From assembly GCF_036997615.1 (NCBI RefSeq), contig NZ_JAWLQA010000008.1: 64,000 nucleotides of DNA, one strand, 5' to 3'. Positions 17,853 to 27,493 of this stretch are shown here, one piece after another; position 1 is the first letter of the stretch, and the number at the start of each line of letters is the position of its first letter. The translations under genes and the position numbers were made by a program. The notes below the pieces were generated by a model, which did not search any database, had not been told where the DNA came from, and saw only the letters and a list, made by a program, of their open reading frames with translations. Source of the DNA: Brachyspira sp949287565. GTDB lineage: Bacteria > Spirochaetota > Brachyspiria > Brachyspirales > Brachyspiraceae.

Positions 17853-19904
17853 TCATATCAAGAATGAATAATATTTAGTGTTTCCGTCAGTATCCATTAC
17901 CTCAATAGTAACAGAACCAGCATTAGCATCATCTATATTTACAGTAAATACTTCATTCATAGAATCTAACATACCGTCATCAGGAACAATATATTTCCAT
18001 TCTCCTGTTATAGTAGAATATCTTACTGTTTTTATGAAAGATAATTTATCTTCTACTCTGAAAGTAATTTTTCTATTTGCCCCGCTTCCAGTAACATTGA
18101 AATCTAAAATCTCAGGAGGATCATTATCATATTTAACATTGAATACTTCTAAAGTTTTAGTTTTAGCAATGCTTATAGGATTATCATATCTGTCGCTTGC
18201 TGTTATTCTAAAATCATAAATTCCTGAAGGAAGTAAATAAGATTCAAATTTAAAATATGATGTAGATAAATTATCAGCTAATTTTCTATAATTTTTCTCA
18301 CCTTTTAATCTATATTCTAAATTATATATGAGTTTATCACCATTAGGATCACTGCCCTTCCAATAAATCATAGATTCATTTTCTTCTAATTGAGGATTTT
18401 TAGCTGTTTCAGTAGAATCATTCTGCTGAAGATAATAAGTAGTAAGTCCTCCATTTAAAACTTCAGGAGAAAGATTATTTTCAACATAACTCAAATCTAT
18501 AGAATTAAGTATAGGAGTAGTTTCTGTATCAGAAGTTGTCATTGTAACTTTAAACTGTATAAATCTTCCATAAGGCACGTCTATTTTACCATCAGCACCT
18601 ACAGCGACAAAACTGCTCCAAGTATTATCAACTCTTGCAACATTTCCTGTTCTCACTTCAATAGATATAGAAGATCCGTCAGGAATAGTGGACATTGTAC
18701 TTAAACTACCTAATTTACTTAAAAGTTTTAAATCCAAACTATCGCTTGTAAAAGTTCCTTGAGTAGGATAAGTATGTTTTACTCTGTATATCTCACCTGT
18801 TTTTGATATTGCAAAATAAAGTCCGTCATCGGAAACAGCGAATGTAGAAAGTATTTTATTTTTTAATCCGCCTATATATGATAAAAGTCCGTCATTTCCT
18901 CCGATTTTATATATATCAGCAGTATCTCCTGTAACAAAATATATATTATTATTCTTATCACTGCTTAATGCTAAAACTAATGTTTTATTTAAGAAAAATA
19001 ATCTCTGAACTGTACCATTAGTATCAGCTTTATATAAAGAGTTTCTAAATTCATTTTCACTTTCATCAGGTCTTTTATCTCCGTCTATTATAGAAGGAAG
19101 AAGTAAATAAGCCGGCTGTCTTGTAGAAGTTCCAAAATATAAATTACCTATATTATCCATAGTTATAGCATAAACTTCATTTTCAGCAGTATCATAAAAA
19201 ACATTGTATGAAGGATTTTCTAAATTGGTAGATAAATCAATAACTAATACAAGTCCTCTTCCTGCAGTACCAACATAAAGTTTATTACCATTTTCATCAT
19301 ATAATAAAGACATGGCATGCTGTTCTTCTGTTTTTAATATCTCTTTAATATTACCGTCAGATGAGATTCTCAATACTCTAGCATTATTGCCTCCGGCAGC
19401 AGCAAATAAATTTCCTTTATCATCAAACTTCATATCCCAAATATAAGTATCATCTAAAGTTTTTCTCCAAAGCTCATTTCCCTGACTGTCATATTTGATT
19501 ATTTTTGCATAAGGACCTGTAGCTGCATATATATTTCCTTCACCATCAGCAATAACTGCAGTAAAAGCATTTTCACTTTTCTCTGAAGCAAATAATGTAA
19601 AATTAGTATCATCAGCAGTTCTTTTATAAAGTTCAGCACCGCTTCCGCTTATAGCAGCAAACATACTGCCATCATTAGCAGGATACATTTTCCATATATC
19701 TTTACCAGCAATTATACCATTCTGTTCTATTATAGGAGCTAATGTTAAGCTTCCCTGTTCTGTAAGCATTATTCCGTCATAAACACCATTATCATAAAAA
19801 CCTTTTTTTCCGCTTGATAATGTTCTGGTAACAACACCGAAAACATTAGCAGAAAATAAGACTAATATTATTTGCAAAGTAATTAGAATCTTAGCAATTT
19901 TCAT
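17853..19904 (-). CDS. Exported beta-propeller protein with C-terminal FN3-like domains
   Basis: I start at 19904 (MKIAKILITLQIILVLFSAN, a cleavable signal peptide) because AAGGGG sits just upstream; the ORF opens 6 codons earlier without such a site. Residues about 40-390 contain repeated YxxxxGxLxxxxxxxxxxVxxI units (for example DEKGNLFAA-like DDKGNLFAAAGGN, DNIGNLYFGTS, DKNNNIYFVTGD), a repeat pattern of NHL/SMP-30 type propellers. The second half holds an Ig/fibronectin-like segment (WKGSDPNGDKLIYNLEYRLK, a typical cadherin/FN3-like strand pattern). No catalytic residues are recognisable; a binding or scaffold role in the periplasm is likely. It lies 37 nt after the S55 peptidase gene. 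Confidence 0.75.
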   Translation of the reverse strand: MKIAKILITLQIILVLFSANVFGVVTRTLSSGKKGFYDNGVYDGIMLTEQGSLTLAPIIEQNGIIAGKDIWKMYPANDGSMFAAISGSGAELYKRTADDTNFTLFASEKSENAFTAVIADGEGNIYAATGPYAKIIKYDSQGNELWRKTLDDTYIWDMKFDDKGNLFAAAGGNNARVLRISSDGNIKEILKTEEQHAMSLLYDENGNKLYVGTAGRGLVLVIDLSTNLENPSYNVFYDTAENEVYAITMDNIGNLYFGTSTRQPAYLLLPSIIDGDKRPDESENEFRNSLYKADTNGTVQRLFFLNKTLVLALSSDKNNNIYFVTGDTADIYKIGGNDGLLSYIGGLKNKILSTFAVSDDGLYFAISKTGEIYRVKHTYPTQGTFTSDSLDLKLLSKLGSLSTMSTIPDGSSISIEVRTGNVARVDNTWSSFVAVGADGKIDVPYGRFIQFKVTMTTSDTETTPILNSIDLSYVENNLSPEVLNGGLTTYYLQQNDSTETAKNPQLEENESMIYWKGSDPNGDKLIYNLEYRLKGEKNYRKLADNLSTSYFKFESYLLPSGIYDFRITASDRYDNPISIAKTKTLEVFNVKYDNDPPEILDFNVTGSGANRKITFRVEDKLSFIKTVRYSTITGEWKYIVPDDGMLDSMNEVFTVNIDDANAGSVTIEVMDTDGNTKYYSFLI

Positions 19905-19959
19905 ATTTTCTATCCCCTTCATTCTTTATCTATTTTTTATCTCAACATAAAATAATAAT

Positions 19960-21711
19960 TTAACGATTCTCGTATTTTCTAGCACCTTCTATTATTATAT
20001 CCAATTTCATCATTCCTAATATAGAACTATCCATTTGATAATTTCCATTAATAGGAGTAATAACAGCAGCTTTATCTGATGTAGCATTTTTAGCCATCGC
20101 TCCATATCTAGAAGGGGGAAGTGTAGGATACAAGTCTTTACCTATTTGAACCCCTCTTGATGAAGAATAAAGCCATACTTTCAAAGCACTGTCATCATAA
20201 CTTTTTCCATATATACGCTGAACGTCATCTAAACTTCTTATTTCATATTTGCTAGGCATAAATAATTGCTCTGCATAATTAAATATGTATTCATTAGCAG
20301 CATATATAGTATAAACATCTGTTTTTAGATTAACAGGAAGTCTTACAGGTATATCAACATATTGTTTTTCTTTTCCATAAGGAGTATATCCCAATCTTAA
20401 ATGTATAGTTTCTCCGGCAACTGCTCTAGGCTCTACTAAAGTTATATCATTCAAAAAAACATATTCTAGTCCGGTTCTTTTAATAGATAATTTTATTGAT
20501 TTTATTCCAACCCTATTAAAATTATTACGTATAAAGAAATTAACAGGAGCTATTACTTGCTCTATAGCCTCTTTAAATGCATCTGTAGAAGAATAGGATA
20601 ATATTCTGTCACTTACTTTATAAGGCTCTTTAAAATAATCTGTTTCTATTTCATAGCTTATGCTAAATACTCCCTCTTCATTTCCACCAGCAGCAGAACT
20701 TACAGCATTATATATAGACATAGAAAGTATATCTGTAAAAAATGCAGGATCATTTAATACTCTAAAATTAAAATCTCTTTTAAGGAAATCTGTATCATCT
20801 AATTCTATTTTTACAGGAACCATTACATTTTCAGGAACTTCTCCATAAACACCAGATACCCCAAATACTCCGTCATAAACAGTATATCCTAAATAATTAG
20901 AGTAAGCATATCCAAGTTTAAATGAAGATTCATAAGAAGGCAGCATATGATTAATATACGCTCTTGATACAGGTGCTCTTAAACTTCCTTTAGACCACAT
21001 AGAATGACCAAAAATAACAAATTTCTCATCATCTGTATGAGTAACTGTACCTATACTTGCTAAAGAAATATCTCCGTCAGCAAGAATTAATGCAACTGAA
21101 TCTCCAAATAAAAATTTGCTAGCCTGATTTGTATCAGAAACAGAACCTCCAGCCTGCATTGGATAAAATCCATTTTTATTGAAAGAAGAAGAATATGTGT
21201 CAAATGCTTTTGTACTTACACCTGAAAATATTAAAGGTGTTTTAAGTGAATTATCATCAGTAAAAGCTACTTGAGGAGGCTGCAAATTAGTATCATTATA
21301 TAATTTAAACATTTCTTCTATAGGTGTAACTCCAGCTATAGGATCTTTAGAATAGCCCCAGCCAAAAGATAATGCACCTGCTAATTTTCCATTAAAATAT
21401 ATAGGAGATCCGCTCATACCAGCTACAACTCCTGAATGCTCTAAATCAAGCCCTTCGCATCTTATAAGTATGGCATCTGCGTTACGCCATCTTTTTTTTA
21501 ATATGGATATTACTTTTACTTTAAAAGGCTCTACATTAGTTCCATGTGCCACTGTATATCCTACACCTTCCATTCCCTCATAAATTTCGTCCATAGATAT
21601 AATTTCAGGGTTTTCAGGAGGATAAGGAGGTAATTCTTCATTTGTTTGTGAAAATAAATTGAATGTTAATATAATTGACAATGTAAAAATAAAGATTAAT
21701 TTTTTTCTCAT
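19960..21711 (-). CDS. SpoIVB-like S55 serine peptidase domain protein
   Basis: About 583 residues from ATG 21711 (MRKKLIFIFTLSIILTFNLF, signal peptide); two further ATGs at 21720 and 21723 are possible. Residues about 30-130 contain EGMEGVGYTVAHG and LEHSGVVAGMSGSPIYFNGK, the S55/SpoIVB signature in which the serine of GMSGSP is the nucleophile and the His of VAHG is a candidate partner. In Bacillus, SpoIVB cleaves a membrane complex during sporulation; here no spores are expected, so it presumably acts on another envelope substrate. The remaining 400 residues have no clear family. It is the first gene of a probable operon with the propeller gene. Confidence 0.8.
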   Translation of the reverse strand: MRKKLIFIFTLSIILTFNLFSQTNEELPPYPPENPEIISMDEIYEGMEGVGYTVAHGTNVEPFKVKVISILKKRWRNADAILIRCEGLDLEHSGVVAGMSGSPIYFNGKLAGALSFGWGYSKDPIAGVTPIEEMFKLYNDTNLQPPQVAFTDDNSLKTPLIFSGVSTKAFDTYSSSFNKNGFYPMQAGGSVSDTNQASKFLFGDSVALILADGDISLASIGTVTHTDDEKFVIFGHSMWSKGSLRAPVSRAYINHMLPSYESSFKLGYAYSNYLGYTVYDGVFGVSGVYGEVPENVMVPVKIELDDTDFLKRDFNFRVLNDPAFFTDILSMSIYNAVSSAAGGNEEGVFSISYEIETDYFKEPYKVSDRILSYSSTDAFKEAIEQVIAPVNFFIRNNFNRVGIKSIKLSIKRTGLEYVFLNDITLVEPRAVAGETIHLRLGYTPYGKEKQYVDIPVRLPVNLKTDVYTIYAANEYIFNYAEQLFMPSKYEIRSLDDVQRIYGKSYDDSALKVWLYSSSRGVQIGKDLYPTLPPSRYGAMAKNATSDKAAVITPINGNYQMDSSILGMMKLDIIIEGARKYENR

Positions 21712-21835
21712 AGTTCCCATCATATTGTTAAATTATTTATAAAATTTAATACAAAAACTATATTATAATTAAATAGTAAAATCATAATACATCAATTTTT
21801 AATTATATACAAGCATAATTATTAAATAAATTTTC

Positions 21836-21863
21836 TTGACAAATAATATATATATATTAATAT
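21836..21863 (+). promoter_or_regulatory. Sigma-70-type promoter of the DUF151 gene
   Basis: TTGACA (21836-21841) and TAATAT (21858-21863) with a 16-nt spacer, about 35 nt upstream of the GTG start at 21899. The -35 box is a perfect consensus in a region where most of the surrounding sequence is A/T. Confidence 0.55.
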
Positions 21864-21898
21864 TATATTAAATGGGTATATAAAAAGAGGTTTTAAAA

Positions 21899-22564
21899 GT
21901 GGTAGAAGCAAAAATACTTAATTTAGCAATTACAGATAAAGGTTTTGTAGTTATTCTAAAACCTGAAAAATCTGATAAAGTTGTACCAATATCAATAGCA
22001 TATTTGGAGGCTCAGTCTATAATGTCCAGCCTTATAGGATATAAAATAGAAAGACCTCTTACTCATGATATCATATACAGTATATTTCAAAACTGTAATA
22101 TAAGGTTAATAAATGTAATAATAGATAATGTACATATAGATACTTTCTTTGCTAAATTAGTTATAGAACATAATGCTAAAAATATATTCATAGATTCAAG
22201 ACCTTCTGATGCTATAGCACTTTCTCTAAAATCAAAAGCTCCTATTTTTATAGAAGAACATGTTATAGAAAAAGCCGGCATCTTACTAGAAGAAAATGAT
22301 AATTTAATGAAAGTAAAAGAAGGAATACCTTTCACTTATCAAAAATTTGAAAGAGATGAACTTAAAGAAAAAAATGCTGAAAATATATTTGTGAAAAAAG
22401 AACCTGAAGAAATCAATAATAATATAGATAATCAGCAATCAAATACAAACAGCAATAAAAAGAATAAAGAAGAATTGCAGAAATTGCTAGATCAGGCAGT
22501 AAAAGAAGAAAGATATGAAGATGCTGCCAAATATAGAGATGAACTTGATAATTTAACAGAATAA
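21899..22564 (+). CDS. Bifunctional nuclease family protein (DUF151) with UVR domain
   Basis: 221 residues from a GTG start preceded by AAGAGG. Residues 1-140 match the DUF151 domain: VPISIAYLEAQSI, RPLTHDIIYSIF and FIDSRPSDAIALSLKSKAPI. The last 40 residues (LQKLLDQAVKEERYEDAAKY then RDELDNL) are a UVR motif as found in UvrB, UvrC and ClpC, a helical hairpin used for protein contacts. This DUF151-UVR arrangement is common. Some DUF151 members have reported nuclease activity, but the cellular role is not settled. Its own promoter and a 76-nt gap to the next gene suggest separate transcription or a short operon. Confidence 0.85.
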   Translation: MVEAKILNLAITDKGFVVILKPEKSDKVVPISIAYLEAQSIMSSLIGYKIERPLTHDIIYSIFQNCNIRLINVIIDNVHIDTFFAKLVIEHNAKNIFIDSRPSDAIALSLKSKAPIFIEEHVIEKAGILLEENDNLMKVKEGIPFTYQKFERDELKEKNAENIFVKKEPEEINNNIDNQQSNTNSNKKNKEELQKLLDQAVKEERYEDAAKYRDELDNLTE

Positions 22565-22640
22565 TATAAAATTTATTTTCTATTATTTATTTAATTTCAT
22601 ATATTATATAATAGGAAATAATGATAATTATAGAGGATAT

Positions 22641-23813
22641 ATGAAACACTGCATTAAAATAATTTTATTATTAATATTATTTAGCTATTCAGTAATATAT
22701 TCAAAACCGTCTGATAAAATAAAATTTGAAGCAGGCGAACTTACCGAATTAGAATATGATTTCTTTACAAAAGTAGATAATGGAGAAACTAATGATTTAG
22801 AACTTCATTATGACGGATTTATAATTGCTTCAGGTATTACTGATAAAGATGAGTTCAAATTCTATAGACAAAAATTAAATGATATAAGAACATTTGCTAA
22901 AAAGGAATTATCTCAATATACAAAAGAAGGAGCATATGAATTTGGTAAAAGACTTTTAAGCTGGCTCTATACAAGCGGAACATTAAAACAATACTTCGAA
23001 ACTTCTACACTATTTCAGGATTTAATATATAAAGGTGAATACAACTGTTTAAGTTCAAGTATATTATATTCGCTATTATATAAAGAATTTGGGTTTAAGG
23101 TTACAGGTGTATTAACTTCAAGCCATTCATTTTGTACAATATATACAGATGATAAAGCCGTTGATGTTGAAACTACTCTATCAAGAGGATTCGATCCGGG
23201 ACAAAAAGAAATAAGAAATACAGGAAACTCTACAATAGTTACTTTCGTGCCTCAAGGAAATTATAGAGATAGAAACAATGTAGATATACTTACTTTAATA
23301 GCGACATTATATCCGAATTCTATTTCATTAAAAAAAATAGAGAAAGATTTAGAAAAACAGTTAGTTATGGCTAAAAAAGCATATTATCTATCTCCAAATA
23401 CAAAGATGTATAATGATAATTTAGTTAATGCCTATAATAGATTAGCTTTAGATTATCTAGATAAAAATAATTTTGAAGCTGCATACAAAACATTAGAAGA
23501 GGCATATATGTTCGATTCTAATAATGCTATGACAAAAAATAATAGAATACATTATTACAATACAATAGGCACATCTTATTTGAGTAAGAAAGATTTTCCT
23601 AATGCTATAGAAACATATAAAATGGGAATATCTGACATTGGAGAAGGTGCCGATGTATTAAAAAGAAATCTAAAAGTTTCATATTACAATTATGCTGTCA
23701 CAGAATATAATCAGAGAAGATATAATAATGCAAGTATTATATCTGAAGAAGCTTTAAAATTATTTCCAAATGACAGAGATTTTATAAGATTATTGTCATC
23801 CATACCGAAATAA
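22641..23813 (+). CDS. Exported transglutaminase-like/TPR protein
   Basis: 390 residues. A signal peptide (MKHCIKIILLLILFSYSVIY) is followed by a transglutaminase-like core. Its catalytic triad is suggested by the Cys in GEYNCLSSSILYSLLYKEFG (near residue 135), the His in LTSSHSFCTIY and the Asp in KAVDVET. Residues about 240-390 are TPR repeats (NNFEAAYKTLEEAYMFDSNN and KDFPNAIETYKMG). The core could act as a protease, peptidase or crosslinker in the envelope. The downstream secreted protein gene starts 26 nt later in the same direction. Confidence 0.8.
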   Translation: MKHCIKIILLLILFSYSVIYSKPSDKIKFEAGELTELEYDFFTKVDNGETNDLELHYDGFIIASGITDKDEFKFYRQKLNDIRTFAKKELSQYTKEGAYEFGKRLLSWLYTSGTLKQYFETSTLFQDLIYKGEYNCLSSSILYSLLYKEFGFKVTGVLTSSHSFCTIYTDDKAVDVETTLSRGFDPGQKEIRNTGNSTIVTFVPQGNYRDRNNVDILTLIATLYPNSISLKKIEKDLEKQLVMAKKAYYLSPNTKMYNDNLVNAYNRLALDYLDKNNFEAAYKTLEEAYMFDSNNAMTKNNRIHYYNTIGTSYLSKKDFPNAIETYKMGISDIGEGADVLKRNLKVSYYNYAVTEYNQRRYNNASIISEEALKLFPNDRDFIRLLSSIPK

Positions 23814-23839
23814 TATAAAAATAATTCCGAATATATTGT

Positions 23840-24391
23840 ATGAAATTTTATTTTACAATTATAATCTTTATTCTTATAACTTGTCCTTATAGTTTTCCTC
23901 AAAATAATTATAATCTTAATATAAAATTTAGAGTAATAGAGAAATTTGATAAAATTTTATCCTCTGATAATAAAGAATATGTATTTTATATAGATGCAAA
24001 TTATATTTTCACTGATGAAGGTAAAACTATATACAGCAATAATATATACAATATTCAAAACACATTAAATGATTTAGAAAGGCAGGAAAAAGAAGCAAAA
24101 ACCCAAGCAGAAAAAAATTCTATAAATCAAAATATTAGAATATATAAAGCATTACTTGCTTATAACACCCCACCTAAAAAATTTATTACATTATTAATAA
24201 ACAGACAAATACATCAATATATATCTAAATATCCATCTAGTTATATAGATGATATGATGCAGAATAATTTGCAGGATTTCTATGATGATATAAGAAATAA
24301 TATAGTATACAATGAAAGATACACAGGTAAATTTACTTCAATAAGATTTCTTACAAAAGATAAATTCAGATATTTTACAGGAAGAACATAA
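23840..24391 (+). CDS. Secreted protein of unknown function
   Basis: 183 residues with a signal peptide (MKFYFTIIIFILITCPYSFP). The mature part is hydrophilic and helical, with a short coiled-coil-like stretch (LNDLERQEKEAKTQAEKNSI) around residue 75-95. No domain is recognised. It follows the transglutaminase-like/TPR gene by 26 nt, so the two probably form a unit. Its stop codon abuts the stop of the convergent PfkB gene with no bases between them. Confidence 0.6.
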   Translation: MKFYFTIIIFILITCPYSFPQNNYNLNIKFRVIEKFDKILSSDNKEYVFYIDANYIFTDEGKTIYSNNIYNIQNTLNDLERQEKEAKTQAEKNSINQNIRIYKALLAYNTPPKKFITLLINRQIHQYISKYPSSYIDDMMQNNLQDFYDDIRNNIVYNERYTGKFTSIRFLTKDKFRYFTGRT

Positions 24392-25294
24392 TCATAAACT
24401 GAATTTAGATTTTACTTTTTCAATATCATATCTTGCTGTACCGCCTTTTACCTGAACCATTTCTTCAGATACGCTTGAAGCAAATTTCAATACATTATTA
24501 ATATCAAGCCCTCTCAATATAGCATAACTTAAAGCAGCACAAAATGAGTCCCCAGCTCCAACTGTATCAACAACATTAACTTTATTGGAAGGGTTAAAAA
24601 TATACTCATTATTATATAGCACACTTGCACCAGATGCCCCAAGTGTAAGGAATATATAATCAATATTAAAATCTTTATTAATAGCTTTTAGTAATACTTC
24701 ATTATCATTTTGCATAGAAGGATAAAAAAGCTCTTTTATCACAGCAAGTTCATCATCATTAATCTTTAATATATTTATAAACTCTAAAGATTCTTTTATT
24801 TTTTCTTTAGTATAATAATTTTTTCTGAATGTTACATCACATACTTTATATTTAGCATTAATATTTTTGAATATGTTTTTTAATGTATTATAAGATTTTT
24901 CATTTCTTTGAGATAATATATTAAAATAAAATAAGTCATAATTATCTTTCAAAGCATCTTCTATATTGCTGTTATATTCTATATTATCCCAAGCCGAATT
25001 TTCATGAATTATATAATCAGGTACTTTCTTCTCATTAAGAAAAACTGTAGCTTTTCCTGTTTCATAATCTTTTAATGTTTGTATCAAAGATTTATCTATA
25101 TTTTCATTATCAATAAAAGTTAAAGCATCTTTAGAATAATCATCATTACCCAATGCAGTTATAAACTTTAATTTATCATCTTTACTGAGAAGTCTTGACA
25201 GCTGAAGAGAATAATTAAAAGGAGCACCTCCTATAACTGAGACATTATCATAAACATCATATAAAAGTTCTCCGAAAGTAAGTATATTTAACAT
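24392..25294 (-). CDS. PfkB-family carbohydrate kinase
   Basis: 300 residues with the ribokinase/fructokinase layout: GGAPFNYSLQLSRLL near the N-terminus (the conserved di-glycine sugar-binding region) and VDTVGAGDSFCAALSYA near residue 240-257, carrying the anion hole and catalytic Asp of GAGDS. It phosphorylates a sugar with ATP; the opening GELLYD and GGAPFN pattern resembles fructokinases, but the sugar cannot be fixed from sequence. The start is ATG at 25294. It lies 17 nt after the penicillin-binding protein gene in the same direction. Confidence 0.85.
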   Translation of the reverse strand: MLNILTFGELLYDVYDNVSVIGGAPFNYSLQLSRLLSKDDKLKFITALGNDDYSKDALTFIDNENIDKSLIQTLKDYETGKATVFLNEKKVPDYIIHENSAWDNIEYNSNIEDALKDNYDLFYFNILSQRNEKSYNTLKNIFKNINAKYKVCDVTFRKNYYTKEKIKESLEFINILKINDDELAVIKELFYPSMQNDNEVLLKAINKDFNIDYIFLTLGASGASVLYNNEYIFNPSNKVNVVDTVGAGDSFCAALSYAILRGLDINNVLKFASSVSEEMVQVKGGTARYDIEKVKSKFSL

Positions 25295-25311
25295 AAATAA
25301 ACTCCAATTTA

Positions 25312-27216
25312 CTATTTATTCTCTTGTTCTTTAGTTGGTGCTTTTAATGATAATCTTATAATAGAATCATTAGTAACAGATGTACCTGCCTCAGGTGAAA
25401 AGTCTGTTATATATCCTTCACCTTGTATCATTATTTTAGCATTATTATTTGATACAATATAAGATATACTATTTAAAGCATCTCTCAAAGAAAGCCCAGT
25501 CAAATTAGGCATAACATTATTTGTAATATTACTTGAATGAGGTACTAAACTTAAAAAATCATTAGTATTTATTGTATATATTTCTCCGTCAATAAGTCCA
25601 AGGTAAGGTATAATCTGATTCGCAATTTTAGCAAATAAAGGAGCTGCTACCCTACCCGCTCCCTGAGATCCCTGTCCTTGAGGATCATCAAGCAATACTA
25701 ATATGGATATTTTAGGATCTTCTAAAGGAAAACCACCTACAAATATTGATTGATAATATTTTTCAGGTTTTTCCGATTCATTATTTCTATAAACTTCTGT
25801 TATTGCAGTACCTGTTTTACCAACAACATCTATATTAAGAAGATTAGCTCTATGTCCTGTAGAACCGGATTCAACACCTTTTCTAAGAAGAACTCTAGCT
25901 ATTTGAGAATACTGTTCATCTATTATTCTAGTTCTTTTTAAATTATTAGTTGCACTTATTTTTTCTATGCCGTCATAAAATGAATCAACAACATGCATAG
26001 GTACTTTCCAGCCTCCATTCAAAAGAGGTAAATAAGAAGCAGCTATCTGCATAGGAGTAACACTTAAATCATAACCTATTGCTAAATAACCTTTTGAAAA
26101 TCTATGCCATTTATTTAAAGAGTGATATATTCCGCTCCATTCATTCTTATAAGGTCCTACGCCTGTAGGCTCTCCGAAACCAAATCTTTTTAAATAATTA
26201 TAAAAGAACTGATTATCTATTCTTTCAGCTATAGTTACAACAGCAAAGTTACAGCTGTATTTCAATATATCATTAAAAGCTACATCTCCATGAGGATAGT
26301 CGCAATGTATTCTAGTTTGTCTGCTGTAATCATAATAACCTTTACAATGAAAAACTTCATCACTATTTACAACTCCCTGCTCTATTGCAGCAAGTTCAGC
26401 AAATATTTTCATTGTGCTTCCCGGATATATTGTACTCATTATACTCCTGTCCATTCTTTCATTATTTACATAAATAAAAGGATTATTAGGATCAAATGAA
26501 GGATAAGAATAATTAGCTACTATTGAACCTGTATTAACATCTGATACTATTACAGTTACAGATTGAGGGGATTTTTCAGCTACAGTTTTTAATACCTCAT
26601 TTCTTACTATAGTCTGAACATCTCTATCTAAAGTTAATACTATATCTTTTGGATTATCATTTTCTGAAGATAAAATTGCTTCATAAGTGGCTTCAAGTCC
26701 AGCATAACCTTCTGTTTCTGTTCTATTCATATAGCCTATAACATGGGCAAATATATCTTTATATGGGTAAAATCTTTTATAGCTTTCTATACCATATATA
26801 CTTTTAACATTATATTTGTTTTTTATTTCCTTTATTTTTTTATATGAATCCAAATTAATATTTTGGGCAAGCATTATAGTTCTTCTCTTAGTATTTAATA
26901 AATCAGCAAATTTTTCTTTTGTGATATTTATAATATTAAATATTTGAGAATAAGCTTCATTGATATCTGTTTCATCATTACCGTCTAAAGAAACAGATTC
27001 AGTATCCAAATATATTGTATATGCAGGGATATTTATTGTAAGAGGACGCATTTTAGAATCATATATAGTTCCTCTTGGCCTATCAAGCCCTACTAATGAT
27101 GATACAGATTTTCTTTCTTTTATAGTTAAATTGAATAATTGAATAAATATGGCTATTGTTCCTATAAAAAAGCAAATAAGGAATAAATATAATCTTTTAA
27201 CTCGGCTGTCATTCAT
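25312..27216 (-). CDS. Penicillin-binding protein transpeptidase with C-terminal PASTA domain
   Basis: A 634-residue class B PBP (FtsI/SpoVD-like), a membrane-anchored D,D-transpeptidase crosslinking peptidoglycan. An N-terminal membrane helix (about 9-28) is followed by the dimerisation domain with GLDRPRGTIYD. The catalytic domain has STMK near residue 266, SCN near 321 and KTGTA near 467. The last 70 residues (VMPNLTGLSLRDALNSI and after) are a PASTA domain that can bind peptidoglycan. All three active-site motifs are intact. It could serve division or elongation; no dcw-cluster neighbours are present to decide. Confidence 0.9.
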   Translation of the reverse strand: MNDSRVKRLYLFLICFFIGTIAIFIQLFNLTIKERKSVSSLVGLDRPRGTIYDSKMRPLTINIPAYTIYLDTESVSLDGNDETDINEAYSQIFNIINITKEKFADLLNTKRRTIMLAQNINLDSYKKIKEIKNKYNVKSIYGIESYKRFYPYKDIFAHVIGYMNRTETEGYAGLEATYEAILSSENDNPKDIVLTLDRDVQTIVRNEVLKTVAEKSPQSVTVIVSDVNTGSIVANYSYPSFDPNNPFIYVNNERMDRSIMSTIYPGSTMKIFAELAAIEQGVVNSDEVFHCKGYYDYSRQTRIHCDYPHGDVAFNDILKYSCNFAVVTIAERIDNQFFYNYLKRFGFGEPTGVGPYKNEWSGIYHSLNKWHRFSKGYLAIGYDLSVTPMQIAASYLPLLNGGWKVPMHVVDSFYDGIEKISATNNLKRTRIIDEQYSQIARVLLRKGVESGSTGHRANLLNIDVVGKTGTAITEVYRNNESEKPEKYYQSIFVGGFPLEDPKISILVLLDDPQGQGSQGAGRVAAPLFAKIANQIIPYLGLIDGEIYTINTNDFLSLVPHSSNITNNVMPNLTGLSLRDALNSISYIVSNNNAKIMIQGEGYITDFSPEAGTSVTNDSIIRLSLKAPTKEQENK

Positions 27217-27229
27217 AGTTAGGAAAATG

Positions 27230-27300
27230 AGGCGGCGAACGGATTTGAACCGATGATAAGAGTTTTGCAGACTCCTGCCTTACCACTTGGCGACGCCGCC
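27230..27300 (-). tRNA. tRNA-Cys (anticodon GCA)
   Basis: On the minus strand GGCGGCG pairs with CGCCGCC as the acceptor stem. The D-arm is CCAAGTGGTAAGG, the anticodon stem-loop is GGAGT-CTGCAAA-ACTCT giving anticodon GCA, and the T-arm contains GGTTCAAATCC. Position 73 is U, as expected for tRNA-Cys. CCA is not encoded. It lies 13 nt upstream of the PBP gene. Confidence 0.95.
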
Positions 27301-27428
27301 ATATTTTTAGATGTCATTAATAATATAATACAATTAATAAAAAGTCAATAGATATAAAATAATAAATATTATTAATATTTGAAAATCTTATATAAATAAA
27401 AACAGTATAATCATATACATTATACACT

Positions 27429-27467
27429 AAAAAAATAGCTGACAACCTATTCGTAAGTTATCAGCTA
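27429..27467 (-). terminator. Rho-independent terminator of the OppA-type gene
   Basis: On the minus strand TAGCTGATAAC pairs with GTTGTCAGCTA (one U-G pair) and is followed by seven T. It lies 27 nt after the stop codon. Confidence 0.88.
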
Positions 27468-27493
27468 CTCTTTTATTATATCAATTAATAATA

